NCBI GenBank assembly: GCA_012513225.1
Contig: JAAZCQ010000015.1
Coordinates: 1-35,432 of the forward strand
DNA: 35,432 nt
From: Erysipelotrichaceae bacterium
GTDB taxonomy: Bacteria; Bacillota_I; Bacilli_A; Erysipelotrichales; Erysipelotrichaceae
Reading direction: 5' to 3'
A model generated the notes under the pieces. It was not told where the DNA came from, did no database searches, and saw only the letters and a program-made list of their open reading frames with translations. The translations under genes were made by a program, and so were the position numbers. Shown here one piece after another: positions 8,277 through 21,785 of the stretch. The stretch's first letter is position 1. Every line of letters begins with the position of its first letter.

Positions 8277-9254
8277 ATGGAAATTGGAGTAATAGGATCT
8301 GGCTTAATGGTTTCTTATGTATTAGATGTTTTAAAAGATAGTAATGAAATATCTATAAATTCTATCTTCAACAGAGAAAAATCTGTAGATAAATTATTAA
8401 AAATACAAAAAGACTTTAATGTAAAGTATATATACACAAATATAGATGAATTTTTAAAAAGTGATAAGTTTGATACAGTGTATGTTGCTGTTATTAATAG
8501 CTTACACTATGAATATACTAAAAAAGCATTAATTGCTGGAAAAAATGTTATATGTGAAAAGCCTTTTACAACTAATTTCAAAGATAGTGTTGAACTTGCA
8601 ACAATAGCAAGAAAAAATAAATTATTTCTATTTGAGGCAGTAGCAAGACAATATTCTCTTGATTATCATAATATAAAAAAGAATATAAAAGAGTTAGGGC
8701 AAATTAGTTTAATTCAATGTAATAATTCACAATATTCTAGACGATTTGATAAATATTTAGAAAAAGAAGTATTACCAGTATTTGATTTAAAATATGGAGG
8801 AGGATGCTTATATGATATTAATATATATTGTATCCACTTTGTTGTAGGAATATTTAAAAAACCAAAGAGTGTGCAATACTATCCTAATCTAGGATTTAAT
8901 AATGTTGATATATCAGGTATTGCTATATTAGATTATGGTGAATTTAAAGCAGTATGCTTAGGTGCAAAAGACTCTAGTAGTCCTCCTTCTAATATTATTC
9001 AAGGTTATAAAGGTTATATAAAAACTGATACATCTTATGGACAAAGTAAATCAACTCTTATATTAAGAAAGAAAAAAGAAATGAAATTATATGAAGATGA
9101 AAGTGTATCTTCTTTATTGTATGAATTTAAAATAATTAAAAATATTATTGATTCAAATAATTATGATTTGATGAATGAATATTTAAATACAACACTAGAT
9201 GTAATGGAAACTCTAGAGATGTTAAGAAAAAGTGCTCAAATAAAGTTTGAATAA
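8277..9254 (+). CDS. Gfo/Idh/MocA family oxidoreductase
   Basis: This 325-residue cytosolic NAD(P)-dependent dehydrogenase has an N-terminal Rossmann fold (GVIGSGLM) and the EKP motif at Glu94-Lys95-Pro96, where the Lys is catalytic in the family. The later GGGCLYDINIYCIH segment carries the conserved Asp and His of the substrate domain. Relatives oxidise, reduce or epimerise sugars and sugar derivatives. It sits between the PTS and the glycosidases, with an AGGAGAG ribosome site, so it probably modifies a product of the imported sugar. Substrate is unknown. Confidence 0.88.
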   Translation: MEIGVIGSGLMVSYVLDVLKDSNEISINSIFNREKSVDKLLKIQKDFNVKYIYTNIDEFLKSDKFDTVYVAVINSLHYEYTKKALIAGKNVICEKPFTTNFKDSVELATIARKNKLFLFEAVARQYSLDYHNIKKNIKELGQISLIQCNNSQYSRRFDKYLEKEVLPVFDLKYGGGCLYDINIYCIHFVVGIFKKPKSVQYYPNLGFNNVDISGIAILDYGEFKAVCLGAKDSSSPPSNIIQGYKGYIKTDTSYGQSKSTLILRKKKEMKLYEDESVSSLLYEFKIIKNIIDSNNYDLMNEYLNTTLDVMETLEMLRKSAQIKFE

Positions 9255-9264
9255 AGGAGGGAAT

Positions 9265-10428
9265 ATGATTAAATTAGGAGTCTCTTTATATCCAGAACAA
9301 GAAACTTTAGAAGATATTGATAGCTATTTAAAAATGGCATCTAAATATGGGTTTGAAAAGGTATTTACAAGTATGTTTTCAGTATTAGGAACTAAAGAAG
9401 AAATAATAAAATACTTTAGTGATTTTTGTGAAATAGCACATAAATATAATATGGTTGTATCTGGAGATTGTAATGCTGAATTCTTTAATAGAATAGATGC
9501 AACTGAAAGTGATTTAACAGTATTTAAAGAAATGGGTATTGATATTATTAGAATGGATTTTAGCTATAATGATAAACGCGATGCTATTCTTATTAATAAT
9601 AGTGAAGGTATTCTAATTGAGATGTCTACTGGATTTAAAGATGTAATATTAAATGCAATAAAAAATGGAGCTAATAAGAAAAAAATTTCTACTTGTCATA
9701 ATTTTTATCCACAAAGATATACAGCACCAGATTTAACAGTAATATCTGAAATAAATGATTATTGGAAATCTCAAGATGTCTCAGTAGCGTTTTTTATTAC
9801 TTCTCAAGAAAAAGGAACACATGGTCCTTGGCCTGTTAGTGATGGATTATGTACAATTGAAGATCATCGTAATTTACCAATTGAAGTGCAACTAAAACAT
9901 GCATTAAGCTTAAAAAATATAGATGAAATATTAATTGGAAATGCATATGCGAGTGAAGAAGAATTTAAAGCTATTTATAAAGTAATGAAAGAAGCATATG
10001 TAAATATTCCACTAAAAAAAGAGTTGGATTTCTTGGTAGATTATATTCCTTGTGGAAATATAACAAGAATTCCATTTAAGATTAATCTTGCTAAAGATAT
10101 TAGTAACTTGGAAAAAGAAATATTATTTAATTATCCAACTCATGCAGATTTAGGAGATTGTTTAAATTATATGCTTAGATCAAGATGGACAAGATTTTTA
10201 TATAAAAATGAAAGTATTCCAGAAAGAAAAACAGATAAGTCAGTTTTCACTAGAGGTGATGTATTAGTAGTAAATGATAATTTAAAACATTATGCTGGTG
10301 AAATACAAATAGTATTAAAAGATATGATTGTTGATAATCAACGTAATTTTTTAGGAAGAATATGTGAAGATGAAATTATGATATTAAATCATATTAAAGC
10401 TAATGATGTTTTCACATTCATAGAATAG
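9265..10428 (+). CDS. MupG/DUF871 family TIM-barrel protein
   Basis: This 387-residue cytosolic protein begins IKLGVSLYPEQ and has the TIM-barrel plus C-terminal beta-domain layout of the DUF871 family. The characterised member, MupG of Staphylococcus aureus, is a 6-phospho-N-acetylmuramidase acting on phosphorylated MurNAc-GlcNAc. The start at 9265 follows AAAGGAGG at ideal spacing; an in-frame ATG at 9247 lies before that ribosome site. The gene ends in TAG and is followed nine bases later by a GH1 enzyme. DUF871 genes often travel with PTS genes, so a 6-phospho-glycoside substrate is likely. Whether it is a muropeptide sugar or a plant or host disaccharide is open. Confidence 0.82.
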   Translation: MIKLGVSLYPEQETLEDIDSYLKMASKYGFEKVFTSMFSVLGTKEEIIKYFSDFCEIAHKYNMVVSGDCNAEFFNRIDATESDLTVFKEMGIDIIRMDFSYNDKRDAILINNSEGILIEMSTGFKDVILNAIKNGANKKKISTCHNFYPQRYTAPDLTVISEINDYWKSQDVSVAFFITSQEKGTHGPWPVSDGLCTIEDHRNLPIEVQLKHALSLKNIDEILIGNAYASEEEFKAIYKVMKEAYVNIPLKKELDFLVDYIPCGNITRIPFKINLAKDISNLEKEILFNYPTHADLGDCLNYMLRSRWTRFLYKNESIPERKTDKSVFTRGDVLVVNDNLKHYAGEIQIVLKDMIVDNQRNFLGRICEDEIMILNHIKANDVFTFIE

Positions 10429-13384
<2,956 letters not shown>

Positions 13385-13402
13385 TAAAAATATAGTTAAA
13401 TA

Positions 13403-13449
13403 AAAAACATCTTCTTTATATTCATTAATGAATTTAAAGAGATGTTTTT
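13403..13449. terminator. Long bidirectional terminator hairpin
   Basis: AAAAACATCT at 13403-13412 pairs with AGATGTTTTT at 13440-13449. The stem continues inward through CTTTA and ATTCATT with one bulge and one mismatch. An A tract on one side and a T tract on the other suit termination in both directions between convergent genes. The remaining bases up to 13640 show no gene. Confidence 0.7.
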
Positions 13450-13640
13450 ATATTCCTTTTAATTTAAAAAGAAAAGATCTCTTCTTTTGTTAATTAACTT
13501 AGTATCTAATTTATTGTACCTTATCTAATCCTTATTTATTAACATTGTGTATTTTAGGGAGATCTTATCATTACAAGTTATATTTGTGTTTTAGAAATTT
13601 AATTTGGATACTTGGCAAAAGTTATTAAATTATTAAATTT

Positions 13641-14861
13641 TTATTGATTTTTATCTTTTGAAGTTTCTTTTGGATATGTGTTTGTCTCATCATTCCATGG
13701 TGATAAATATAACATCCAATATTCATCATAAGTTAAATTAGATTCTTCAACTTTTTTTGCAAGATCTATGCCTACATATCTATAGTGCCACGCTTCAAAA
13801 TCATAACCTGTTATACTTGTTTTATTTTCTGGATATCTTAATATCCAGCCAAAGTCAGTGCAGTTTGCAATAACCCAATTATATGCCTCGGTATCTTTAA
13901 ATGCACTTATACCTTCAGAACCAACAGCTGCTAAATCTACTGTTAAACCTGTTTGATGTTCTGAGAAACCTGGCCTAGCACTAACAGCATCAGCTTGTTC
14001 TTGACCCATTCCTTTTACATAATTGTTATATAGTTCTTCTTGTCTTTCATAGGTTCTGTATGCACTAACTGCATAAAATCTTACAGGTGATATTCCTGTC
14101 ATTTCATCTTTGAGTGATATTGCTTTATTACACCAGTCTGCTAGAGAGGATGCTGCTTCTGATGAAAGTTGTAATCCTTCTGATGCATATTGAACAGATA
14201 GTGGTGTGATTTGATAAGGAGTAAAATTTTGGTCTAGATGATATGTTTTATTTACTAGCATATCTATGCCATCTGGATTTGATACAGGAGTTGCATTTTC
14301 ATAGTGTGTATAATAAGAGTTGTTTAACACAAAGTAGTGCTCGCTATTGGTTTCCTTATTTGCAATACAGTCTTCAATATAAGGTTGTAAATCACTTTGA
14401 TAATCAAATACTAATAAAGGAGTCATTTCAAAGAATCTTAAATTCTTAAACAATGATAATACCTGTTCTTTAGAATAACCTTTATCTATTAATCTATTGT
14501 ATAAGAGAAAGTCACCTTCTTCTATGGAATTTGATACTAAATATAGTTCAATATATTCTTTTTTGAGGGATTTATCTCTAATACTAATAGCTAAATAATC
14601 TGAGTACCATTCATTTTTTAAGATTTGTTTTTTGAGTTTTAATTCTTTAATTGCCTTAATTTCTTCACTTGAATAACCTAATTCTTTTAATTTACCATTA
14701 TCAACCATTCTAGGGATATATATTAAACCACTAATAGATAATATTACAACTAATATAAGAGCTAAAAAAGATTTTCTTATTCTTCTTTTAGGTCCTTTTT
14801 TTACTCTTCTTTTTGTTTTAAATTTAGGTAATTTAATTTTTCTTAATTTTCTTTTTGCCAT
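13641..14861 (-). CDS. D-alanyl-D-alanine carboxypeptidase, VanY/M15 family, membrane anchored
   Basis: This 406-residue protein has a strongly basic N terminus (many Lys and Arg up to residue 29), one membrane segment (about 30-48) and an extracellular M15B peptidase domain in the C-terminal half. The zinc motif SEHQTGLTVD gives His302 and Asp309, and EAWH gives Glu356 and His359, so all metal and catalytic residues are intact. The enzyme trims the terminal D-Ala of peptidoglycan stem peptides. The middle region carries two short GYS(S/K)E(E/Q) repeats of unknown role. The start has GGAGG upstream and overlaps the end of the preceding pseudouridine synthase gene by 29 bases, so the genes are cotranscribed. 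Confidence 0.9.
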   Translation of the reverse strand: MAKRKLRKIKLPKFKTKRRVKKGPKRRIRKSFLALILVVILSISGLIYIPRMVDNGKLKELGYSSEEIKAIKELKLKKQILKNEWYSDYLAISIRDKSLKKEYIELYLVSNSIEEGDFLLYNRLIDKGYSKEQVLSLFKNLRFFEMTPLLVFDYQSDLQPYIEDCIANKETNSEHYFVLNNSYYTHYENATPVSNPDGIDMLVNKTYHLDQNFTPYQITPLSVQYASEGLQLSSEAASSLADWCNKAISLKDEMTGISPVRFYAVSAYRTYERQEELYNNYVKGMGQEQADAVSARPGFSEHQTGLTVDLAAVGSEGISAFKDTEAYNWVIANCTDFGWILRYPENKTSITGYDFEAWHYRYVGIDLAKKVEESNLTYDEYWMLYLSPWNDETNTYPKETSKDKNQ

Positions 14862-15534
14862 AATTTTCCTCCATAAATAAACTCCAAGGATATGTATTTG
14901 GTAACTTATTTTTAAAAGTTAGCTCTTCTTTACTAATTGGGTGAGTAAAGGAAAGACTTGTAGCATATAGTGCAATTTGTTGTTTGACTATTGCATTTTT
15001 ATTATAACGTTGATCTCCCCATATTGGAGAGTTTCTACTAGCAAATTGTACTCTAATTTGATGTGGTCTACCAGTTTCTAAATTTATTTCAACTAAAGAT
15101 AAATTATTAACATTAGCTAAAATATTATAATGTAAAATTGCTTTTTTTGAATTTTGTACATTTTCACTAACTACAGAAACAGTATTAGTTTTAGTGTTTT
15201 TTATTAAATAATCAATTAATGTTCCATTATCTTTTAAACTTGAATTAACTATAACTGCATTATATATTTTTTTCATTGTTTTTTCTTGAATTTGCTTGGA
15301 TAATCTTGATGCAGCTTTTGATGTTTTCGCAAATACCATTACACCACCAACTGGTCTATCAAGTCTATGAACTAAACCTAAATATACATTATTAGGCTTA
15401 TTATATTTTACTTTTAGATATTCTTTTAGAATAGTTAATAAATCTTTATCTTTAGAGCTATCTTCTTGGACAGGTATATTTACAGGTTTTTCTACAACTA
15501 ATAAATGATTATCTTCAAAAAGTATATTAATCAT
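14833..15534 (-). CDS. RluA-family pseudouridine synthase
   Basis: This 233-residue enzyme isomerises uridine to pseudouridine in rRNA or tRNA. The catalytic Asp59 lies in LVHRLDRPVGGV, and the GRPHQIRVQFA motif is typical of the RluA group. There is no N-terminal S4 domain, so it is the short single-domain form. The target base cannot be assigned. It overlaps the methyltransferase upstream by eight bases and the carboxypeptidase downstream by 29 bases. Two RNA-modification genes and a peptidase thus share one transcript. Confidence 0.9.
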   Translation of the reverse strand: MINILFEDNHLLVVEKPVNIPVQEDSSKDKDLLTILKEYLKVKYNKPNNVYLGLVHRLDRPVGGVMVFAKTSKAASRLSKQIQEKTMKKIYNAVIVNSSLKDNGTLIDYLIKNTKTNTVSVVSENVQNSKKAILHYNILANVNNLSLVEINLETGRPHQIRVQFASRNSPIWGDQRYNKNAIVKQQIALYATSLSFTHPISKEELTFKNKLPNTYPWSLFMEENYGKKKIKKN

Positions 15535-16384
15535 TTGTCATTTTTCCATATATTCCACAAGGTAGTATTAATTTATTTTTAGTAATTGGTAATCCGATTT
15601 CTCCAGATTCAATATTTTTATTTTTAAAAGATAAATTAAGAATGTTAGATAATACTATAGATGAAAAACCTGTTGTATATGAGTTTACTAAGAAAAATAA
15701 TGGGTCATCATCTAATATATCTATACAAGATCTTATTAGCTCGTTAATTTGAGTTTCAAGCTTCCACATTTCATTATTGGGTCCTCTGCCATAGCTAGGA
15801 GGATCCATTAATATACCATGGTATGTTTTTCCTCTTCTTTTTTCTCTTAAAACAAACTTTATAACATCATCGCAAATAAATCTAATAGTTTTATTGCCTA
15901 GATTATTTAGCTCCATATTTTCTTTTGCCCAATTTATCATTCCTTTGCTTGCATCTACATGGACTACTTCTTTAGCATTAGCCATTGAACATGCCATACT
16001 GGCACAACCAGTATATCCAAAAAGATTAAGAATTCTTATTTCTCTATTTTCTTTAGAGATTAAATCCATCATCCAATCCCAGTTAACTGCTTGTTCAGGA
16101 AAAATTCCAGTGTGTTTAAATCCTGTAGGTGATACTTTAAACTTTAAATCTTTATAATTAATTGTCCAAAATTCGGGAATTTTTTTATTATACTCCCAAA
16201 AACCTCCCCCTTTATTAGAGCGATGATATATTGCATCAGCTTTATCCCATGCATGATAATCAGTATCCCATACTGCTTGTGGGTCTGGTCTTTGTAGTAT
16301 TACATCATTCCATCTTTCTAGTTTTTCTTTATTTCCTGCATCAATACATTCGTAGTCATTCCAATTTAGTGCTAATTTTGTCAT
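15527..16384 (-). CDS. Class I SAM-dependent methyltransferase, probably acting on RNA
   Basis: This 285-residue protein has an N-terminal substrate-binding part and a Rossmann methyltransferase domain. Motif I is LNLFGYTGCAS, the acidic motif II is VVHVDASKG, and the catalytic-type motif is MDPPSYGRG. The combination matches the RlmI/RlmK-like group of RNA cytosine or guanine methyltransferases, and the coupled pseudouridine synthase supports an RNA substrate. Target position is unknown. A GAGGAA ribosome site precedes the start, and TATAAT-like sequence on the minus strand lies in the 64-base divergent gap to the next gene. Confidence 0.82.
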   Translation of the reverse strand: MTKLALNWNDYECIDAGNKEKLERWNDVILQRPDPQAVWDTDYHAWDKADAIYHRSNKGGGFWEYNKKIPEFWTINYKDLKFKVSPTGFKHTGIFPEQAVNWDWMMDLISKENREIRILNLFGYTGCASMACSMANAKEVVHVDASKGMINWAKENMELNNLGNKTIRFICDDVIKFVLREKRRGKTYHGILMDPPSYGRGPNNEMWKLETQINELIRSCIDILDDDPLFFLVNSYTTGFSSIVLSNILNLSFKNKNIESGEIGLPITKNKLILPCGIYGKMTND

Positions 16385-16448
16385 AGTAAATTCCTCGTAA
16401 TTATTATATCATGTTAGTTTTAATTTTTACCTAGAGTTAAAGTTACTA

Positions 16449-17234
16449 GTGAACTATAATAGACATATGACTTATAGAGCCAAAGAAAAAGATAGAGACA
16501 GAATATTACATTTTTTGCAGTTTAATAAAACAATGAATTTATTTGCTATTGAAGATATTATTAATTGTAAAATTGATAGTAAAAATCTTCAAGTATATTT
16601 AGATAGGGAAGAGAAATTCAATATTGTATATACTTTATATTATGATCATTTAGTTATATCAGGAAAAAAAGACAGTAAAATAGATCTTGATTTCATTAAA
16701 AAGTTAGATACTAAGGGTTTAATAGGAGATTATGCTGGAGATGATGAATTAATATGTGGAAATATAATTGATGGATATTATCTTCAAAAAGCATATTTAT
16801 TATCTTTAGATAAGCTATTGGAAGAAGTTGATACTTCAGAAGTAGTAAAAGGAGAAGATAGGGATATTGATCAATTAGTAGAGAGTGAAATAAAGGTATT
16901 TAAAAATAAAATAAATGTAGATGCATATAAGGATGAAATAAGAAACAATTCAAAAAGGTTTCATATTATTAAAAAAGATGGGAAAATAATTTCTGCTGCA
17001 TCTACTAGTGCAGAATCAACATATTCTGCAATGATTGTTGGAGTATTTACTTTAGAAGAGTATAGAAATAATGGTTATGCAAAAAAAGTTGTGATATCCT
17101 TATGCAAGGAATTAATAAATGAAAATAAAACTTGTTGTTTATTTTTTGATAATCCTATAGCAGGAAACATGTATAGGAAAATAGGTTTTAAGGATGCAGG
17201 TATTTATAGTATTATGAGGAAGAGAAATGATTGA
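16449..17234 (+). CDS. GNAT family N-acetyltransferase
   Basis: This protein of about 261 residues has a C-terminal GNAT domain. The acetyl-CoA binding strand and turn are visible as VGVFTLEEYRNNGYAKKVV, followed by LFFDNPIAGNMYRKIGF, the classic second-half GNAT pattern. The N-terminal half is a divergent GNAT-like region, as in two-domain members. The start is uncertain: GTG at 16449 gives the longest form, ATG at 16467 is an alternative, and neither has a strong ribosome site. The gene ends in TGA eight bases inside the PcrA gene. Substrate is unknown. Confidence 0.8.
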   Translation: MNYNRHMTYRAKEKDRDRILHFLQFNKTMNLFAIEDIINCKIDSKNLQVYLDREEKFNIVYTLYYDHLVISGKKDSKIDLDFIKKLDTKGLIGDYAGDDELICGNIIDGYYLQKAYLLSLDKLLEEVDTSEVVKGEDRDIDQLVESEIKVFKNKINVDAYKDEIRNNSKRFHIIKKDGKIISAASTSAESTYSAMIVGVFTLEEYRNNGYAKKVVISLCKELINENKTCCLFFDNPIAGNMYRKIGFKDAGIYSIMRKRND

Positions 17235-19359
17235 TTTAAATAAATTGAATAAAAACCAAAAAGAAGCAGTTTTATCTGATAGTCAGTATGTACGAATAAT
17301 TGCAGGTGCTGGAAGTGGAAAAACTAGAGTTTTAGTAACTAGGATAGCTCATTTAATTAATGATTTGAATGTTTATCCAAATAAAATTTTAGCTATTACT
17401 TTTACAAATAAAGCTGCAAATGAAATGAAAGATAGAATTAGAAGGATTTTAAAGGATGAAAATACATCTTCTTGGATTAGCACAATACATTCCCTTTGTG
17501 TAAGAATTTTAAGAGAAGATATTTTAAGTATGGGATATCCTAGAAATTTTACTGTGATGGACTCTGATGATCAAAGAGTAATCTTAAAAGAGGCTTATAA
17601 AGAAATAGGTGTTACAACACAAAACTATTCTTATTCTTCTATGCTTGATTATATTTCTAATAATAAAAGTGCATATATTTCTTATGATAGAGCATTAGTA
17701 CTTGCGGGTGGTTTTTTTAATGAAGAAAATAAGGCTAAAGTATATGAATATTATGTTAAAAGACAAAATGATATGTATGCATTAGATTTTGATGACTTAT
17801 TACTTGTTACAGTAAAAATGTTTAAAAAATATACAGAGATACTTAATAAATGGCAAAATAGATTTTCACATATACATGTGGATGAGTTTCAAGATATAGA
17901 TAATATTCAATATGAATTAATCTCATTACTTGCAGGTGTAAATAATCATTTATATGTAGTTGGAGATCCAGATCAAACTATATATACATGGCGTGGTGCT
18001 GATGTAAATATAATAATGAATTTTGAAAAAGATTTTAAACCTTGTCATACAATTATTCTTAATGAAAATTATAGATCAACTAAAAATATATTGAGTGGTG
18101 CAAATAGTTTAATTAAAAATAATAAATACAGGGTGGAAAAAGACTTATATACAAATAAAGTAAATGATGAAATGATAACTTTTTATAGTGCTCCATCTGA
18201 AGAATATGAAGCTTCATGGATTGCACAAAAGATATCGGATGATTATGAAAAAGGGAAAAATTATAAAAATTTTGCGATTTTATATAGAAGTAATTACTTA
18301 TCTAGATCTATAGAAAAAGGTCTATTAGATAAGCATATTCCATATGTTATTTATGGGGGTACTAAGTTCTATGATAGGGCGGAGATTAAAGATGCACTTT
18401 CATATTTAAGAATGATAAGTAATGAAGATGATTTGTCTTTTAATAGAATTATTAATAAACCAAAAAGAGGTATAGGTAATAAAACATTAGAAAAAATATT
18501 AGAAAGATCTAAAGTTTTAAATCTTAATATGTATCAAACAATAAAAAAAGAAAAATTATTTAGTGGTAAATTACAAAAGACTTTAGATGATTTTGTAAGT
18601 AAGATTGAAAGATGGAAGTCTTTAATAAATGAAAATAATGTTTATGAATTATTAGATTTAATCATTGATGAAAGTGGTTATAGAATAATGCTTGAAAATG
18701 ATAAAGAAATAGAAAGATTAGAAAACTTAAAGGAATTAATTAATGATATAAGAAGCTTTAGTATAGAAAATCCTGAAAGTTCACTAGATGAATATTTACA
18801 AATGGTTTCCTTGTATGGAGATAAAGATGATGATAATAAAATAGACTATGTTTCACTAATGACAGTTCATGCTTCTAAGGGTTTAGAATTTGATACAGTA
18901 TTTGTTTGTGGGCTTTCTGATGGAGTGTTTCCTAGTGAAAGATCTATGGCTGATGGAAGAAAGGGAGTAGAGGAAGAAAGAAGAATAGCATATGTTGCCT
19001 TTACTCGTGCAATGAATAAGCTATATCTGACTAGCTCTAGTGGATTTAGTTATGTTTTATCAAAATCTAGAGTTCCTTCAAGATTTATTGATGAAATTGG
19101 TGAAGAATTTATTGAAAATGTTAATCAACCTAAAAATGATGTTTCAGTAAAAACAATATTAAATACAGATGTTTCTATAGATAATGTAAAAAGTGAAAAA
19201 TATAAAAAAGGTGATCAAGTATATCATAAATTGTTTAAAGAAGGCATTGTAATAAGAGTACAATCTGGCATCGTGGAGATTGCATTTAAACATCCTTATG
19301 GAGTTAAAAAGCTTGCTGAAGGGCATCCTAGTTTTTCAAAAGTAAAAACATTATCATAA
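17227..19359 (+). CDS. pcrA: ATP-dependent DNA helicase PcrA (UvrD/Rep family)
   Basis: This 710-residue superfamily 1A 3'-5' helicase acts in repair and in removing blocks ahead of replication. Motif I is AGAGSGKT with Lys32, motif II is DEFQD starting at Asp219 (DEYQD is usual), then GDPDQTIYTWRGAD (motif III) and TVHASKGLEFDTVFV (motif V). The C-terminal YKKGDQVYHKLFKEGIV segment is the PcrA Tudor-like RNA-polymerase-binding domain. Length is normal. The gene sits immediately before ligA as in Bacillus-type genomes. No pcrB is present on its 5' side; a GNAT gene occupies that place. Confidence 0.95.
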   Translation: MIDLNKLNKNQKEAVLSDSQYVRIIAGAGSGKTRVLVTRIAHLINDLNVYPNKILAITFTNKAANEMKDRIRRILKDENTSSWISTIHSLCVRILREDILSMGYPRNFTVMDSDDQRVILKEAYKEIGVTTQNYSYSSMLDYISNNKSAYISYDRALVLAGGFFNEENKAKVYEYYVKRQNDMYALDFDDLLLVTVKMFKKYTEILNKWQNRFSHIHVDEFQDIDNIQYELISLLAGVNNHLYVVGDPDQTIYTWRGADVNIIMNFEKDFKPCHTIILNENYRSTKNILSGANSLIKNNKYRVEKDLYTNKVNDEMITFYSAPSEEYEASWIAQKISDDYEKGKNYKNFAILYRSNYLSRSIEKGLLDKHIPYVIYGGTKFYDRAEIKDALSYLRMISNEDDLSFNRIINKPKRGIGNKTLEKILERSKVLNLNMYQTIKKEKLFSGKLQKTLDDFVSKIERWKSLINENNVYELLDLIIDESGYRIMLENDKEIERLENLKELINDIRSFSIENPESSLDEYLQMVSLYGDKDDDNKIDYVSLMTVHASKGLEFDTVFVCGLSDGVFPSERSMADGRKGVEEERRIAYVAFTRAMNKLYLTSSSGFSYVLSKSRVPSRFIDEIGEEFIENVNQPKNDVSVKTILNTDVSIDNVKSEKYKKGDQVYHKLFKEGIVIRVQSGIVEIAFKHPYGVKKLAEGHPSFSKVKTLS

Positions 19360-19384
19360 ATGCCGTTATAATATGGCATTTTTA
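19358..19384 (+). terminator. Terminator after pcrA
   Basis: AAATGCC (19358-19364) pairs with GGCATTT (19375-19381) and is followed by further T residues. The stem begins within the pcrA stop codon. It implies that ligA has its own promoter. Confidence 0.65.
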
Positions 19385-19432
19385 ATTGTTTAATATCTAT
19401 ATGTGTTTAAATTAATGATTTTTCTTATTTAA

Positions 19433-19441
19433 TGGTATAAT
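19433..19441 (+). promoter_or_regulatory. Extended -10 promoter of ligA
   Basis: TGGTATAAT is a perfect extended -10 element (TGN plus TATAAT). The -35 region is weak, as is usual for this class. The predicted start of transcription near 19448 leaves a short leader that still contains the GAAGGTGG ribosome site. Confidence 0.55.
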
Positions 19442-19455
19442 TTCTAAGTAGTTGA

Positions 19456-21459
<2,004 letters not shown>

Positions 21460-21497
21460 TTGTATTTGGTCTAAAATGGTATAGAAATGAGGATGTT

Positions 21498-21785
21498 ATG
21501 AAAGATATAGGATATGTAAAAATGCTGGCACATGACTTAATGTTTGATTTAAGTGATGATGAAGCACAAGATATTGTTAATGAATTTGACACTTTAGAAA
21601 AACAATTAGAATTATTAGAAAAGATAGATACGACTAATGTAGAACCTATGGTATATCCTTTTGAAGAAGAAACAACTTATTTAAGAAATGATGAAGTAAG
21701 TAATATTATTAGTCAAAAAGATGCTTTAAGTAATGCGCAGAATTCAAAAGAAGGACATTTTGTAGTTTTAAAGGTGGTTAAATAA
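21498..21785 (+). CDS. gatC: Aspartyl/glutamyl-tRNA amidotransferase subunit C
   Basis: This 95-residue GatC wraps around GatA and stabilises the GatCAB complex, which converts misacylated Glu-tRNA(Gln) and Asp-tRNA(Asn) to the correct amide forms. The family pattern is seen in FEEETTYLRNDEV near residues 57-69 and the C-terminal GHFVVLKVV. It begins 38 bases after ligA with an ATGAGG ribosome site, and its stop overlaps the gatA start by one base. The gene order C-A-B is standard. Confidence 0.93.
   Translation: MKDIGYVKMLAHDLMFDLSDDEAQDIVNEFDTLEKQLELLEKIDTTNVEPMVYPFEEETTYLRNDEVSNIISQKDALSNAQNSKEGHFVVLKVVK

Noticed and set aside
21477-21485. Extended -10 promoter (TGGTATAGA) for gatC
   Set aside because: The predicted transcript start would fall after the gatC ribosome site, and gatC lies only 38 bases after ligA with no terminator between them, so cotranscription is simpler.
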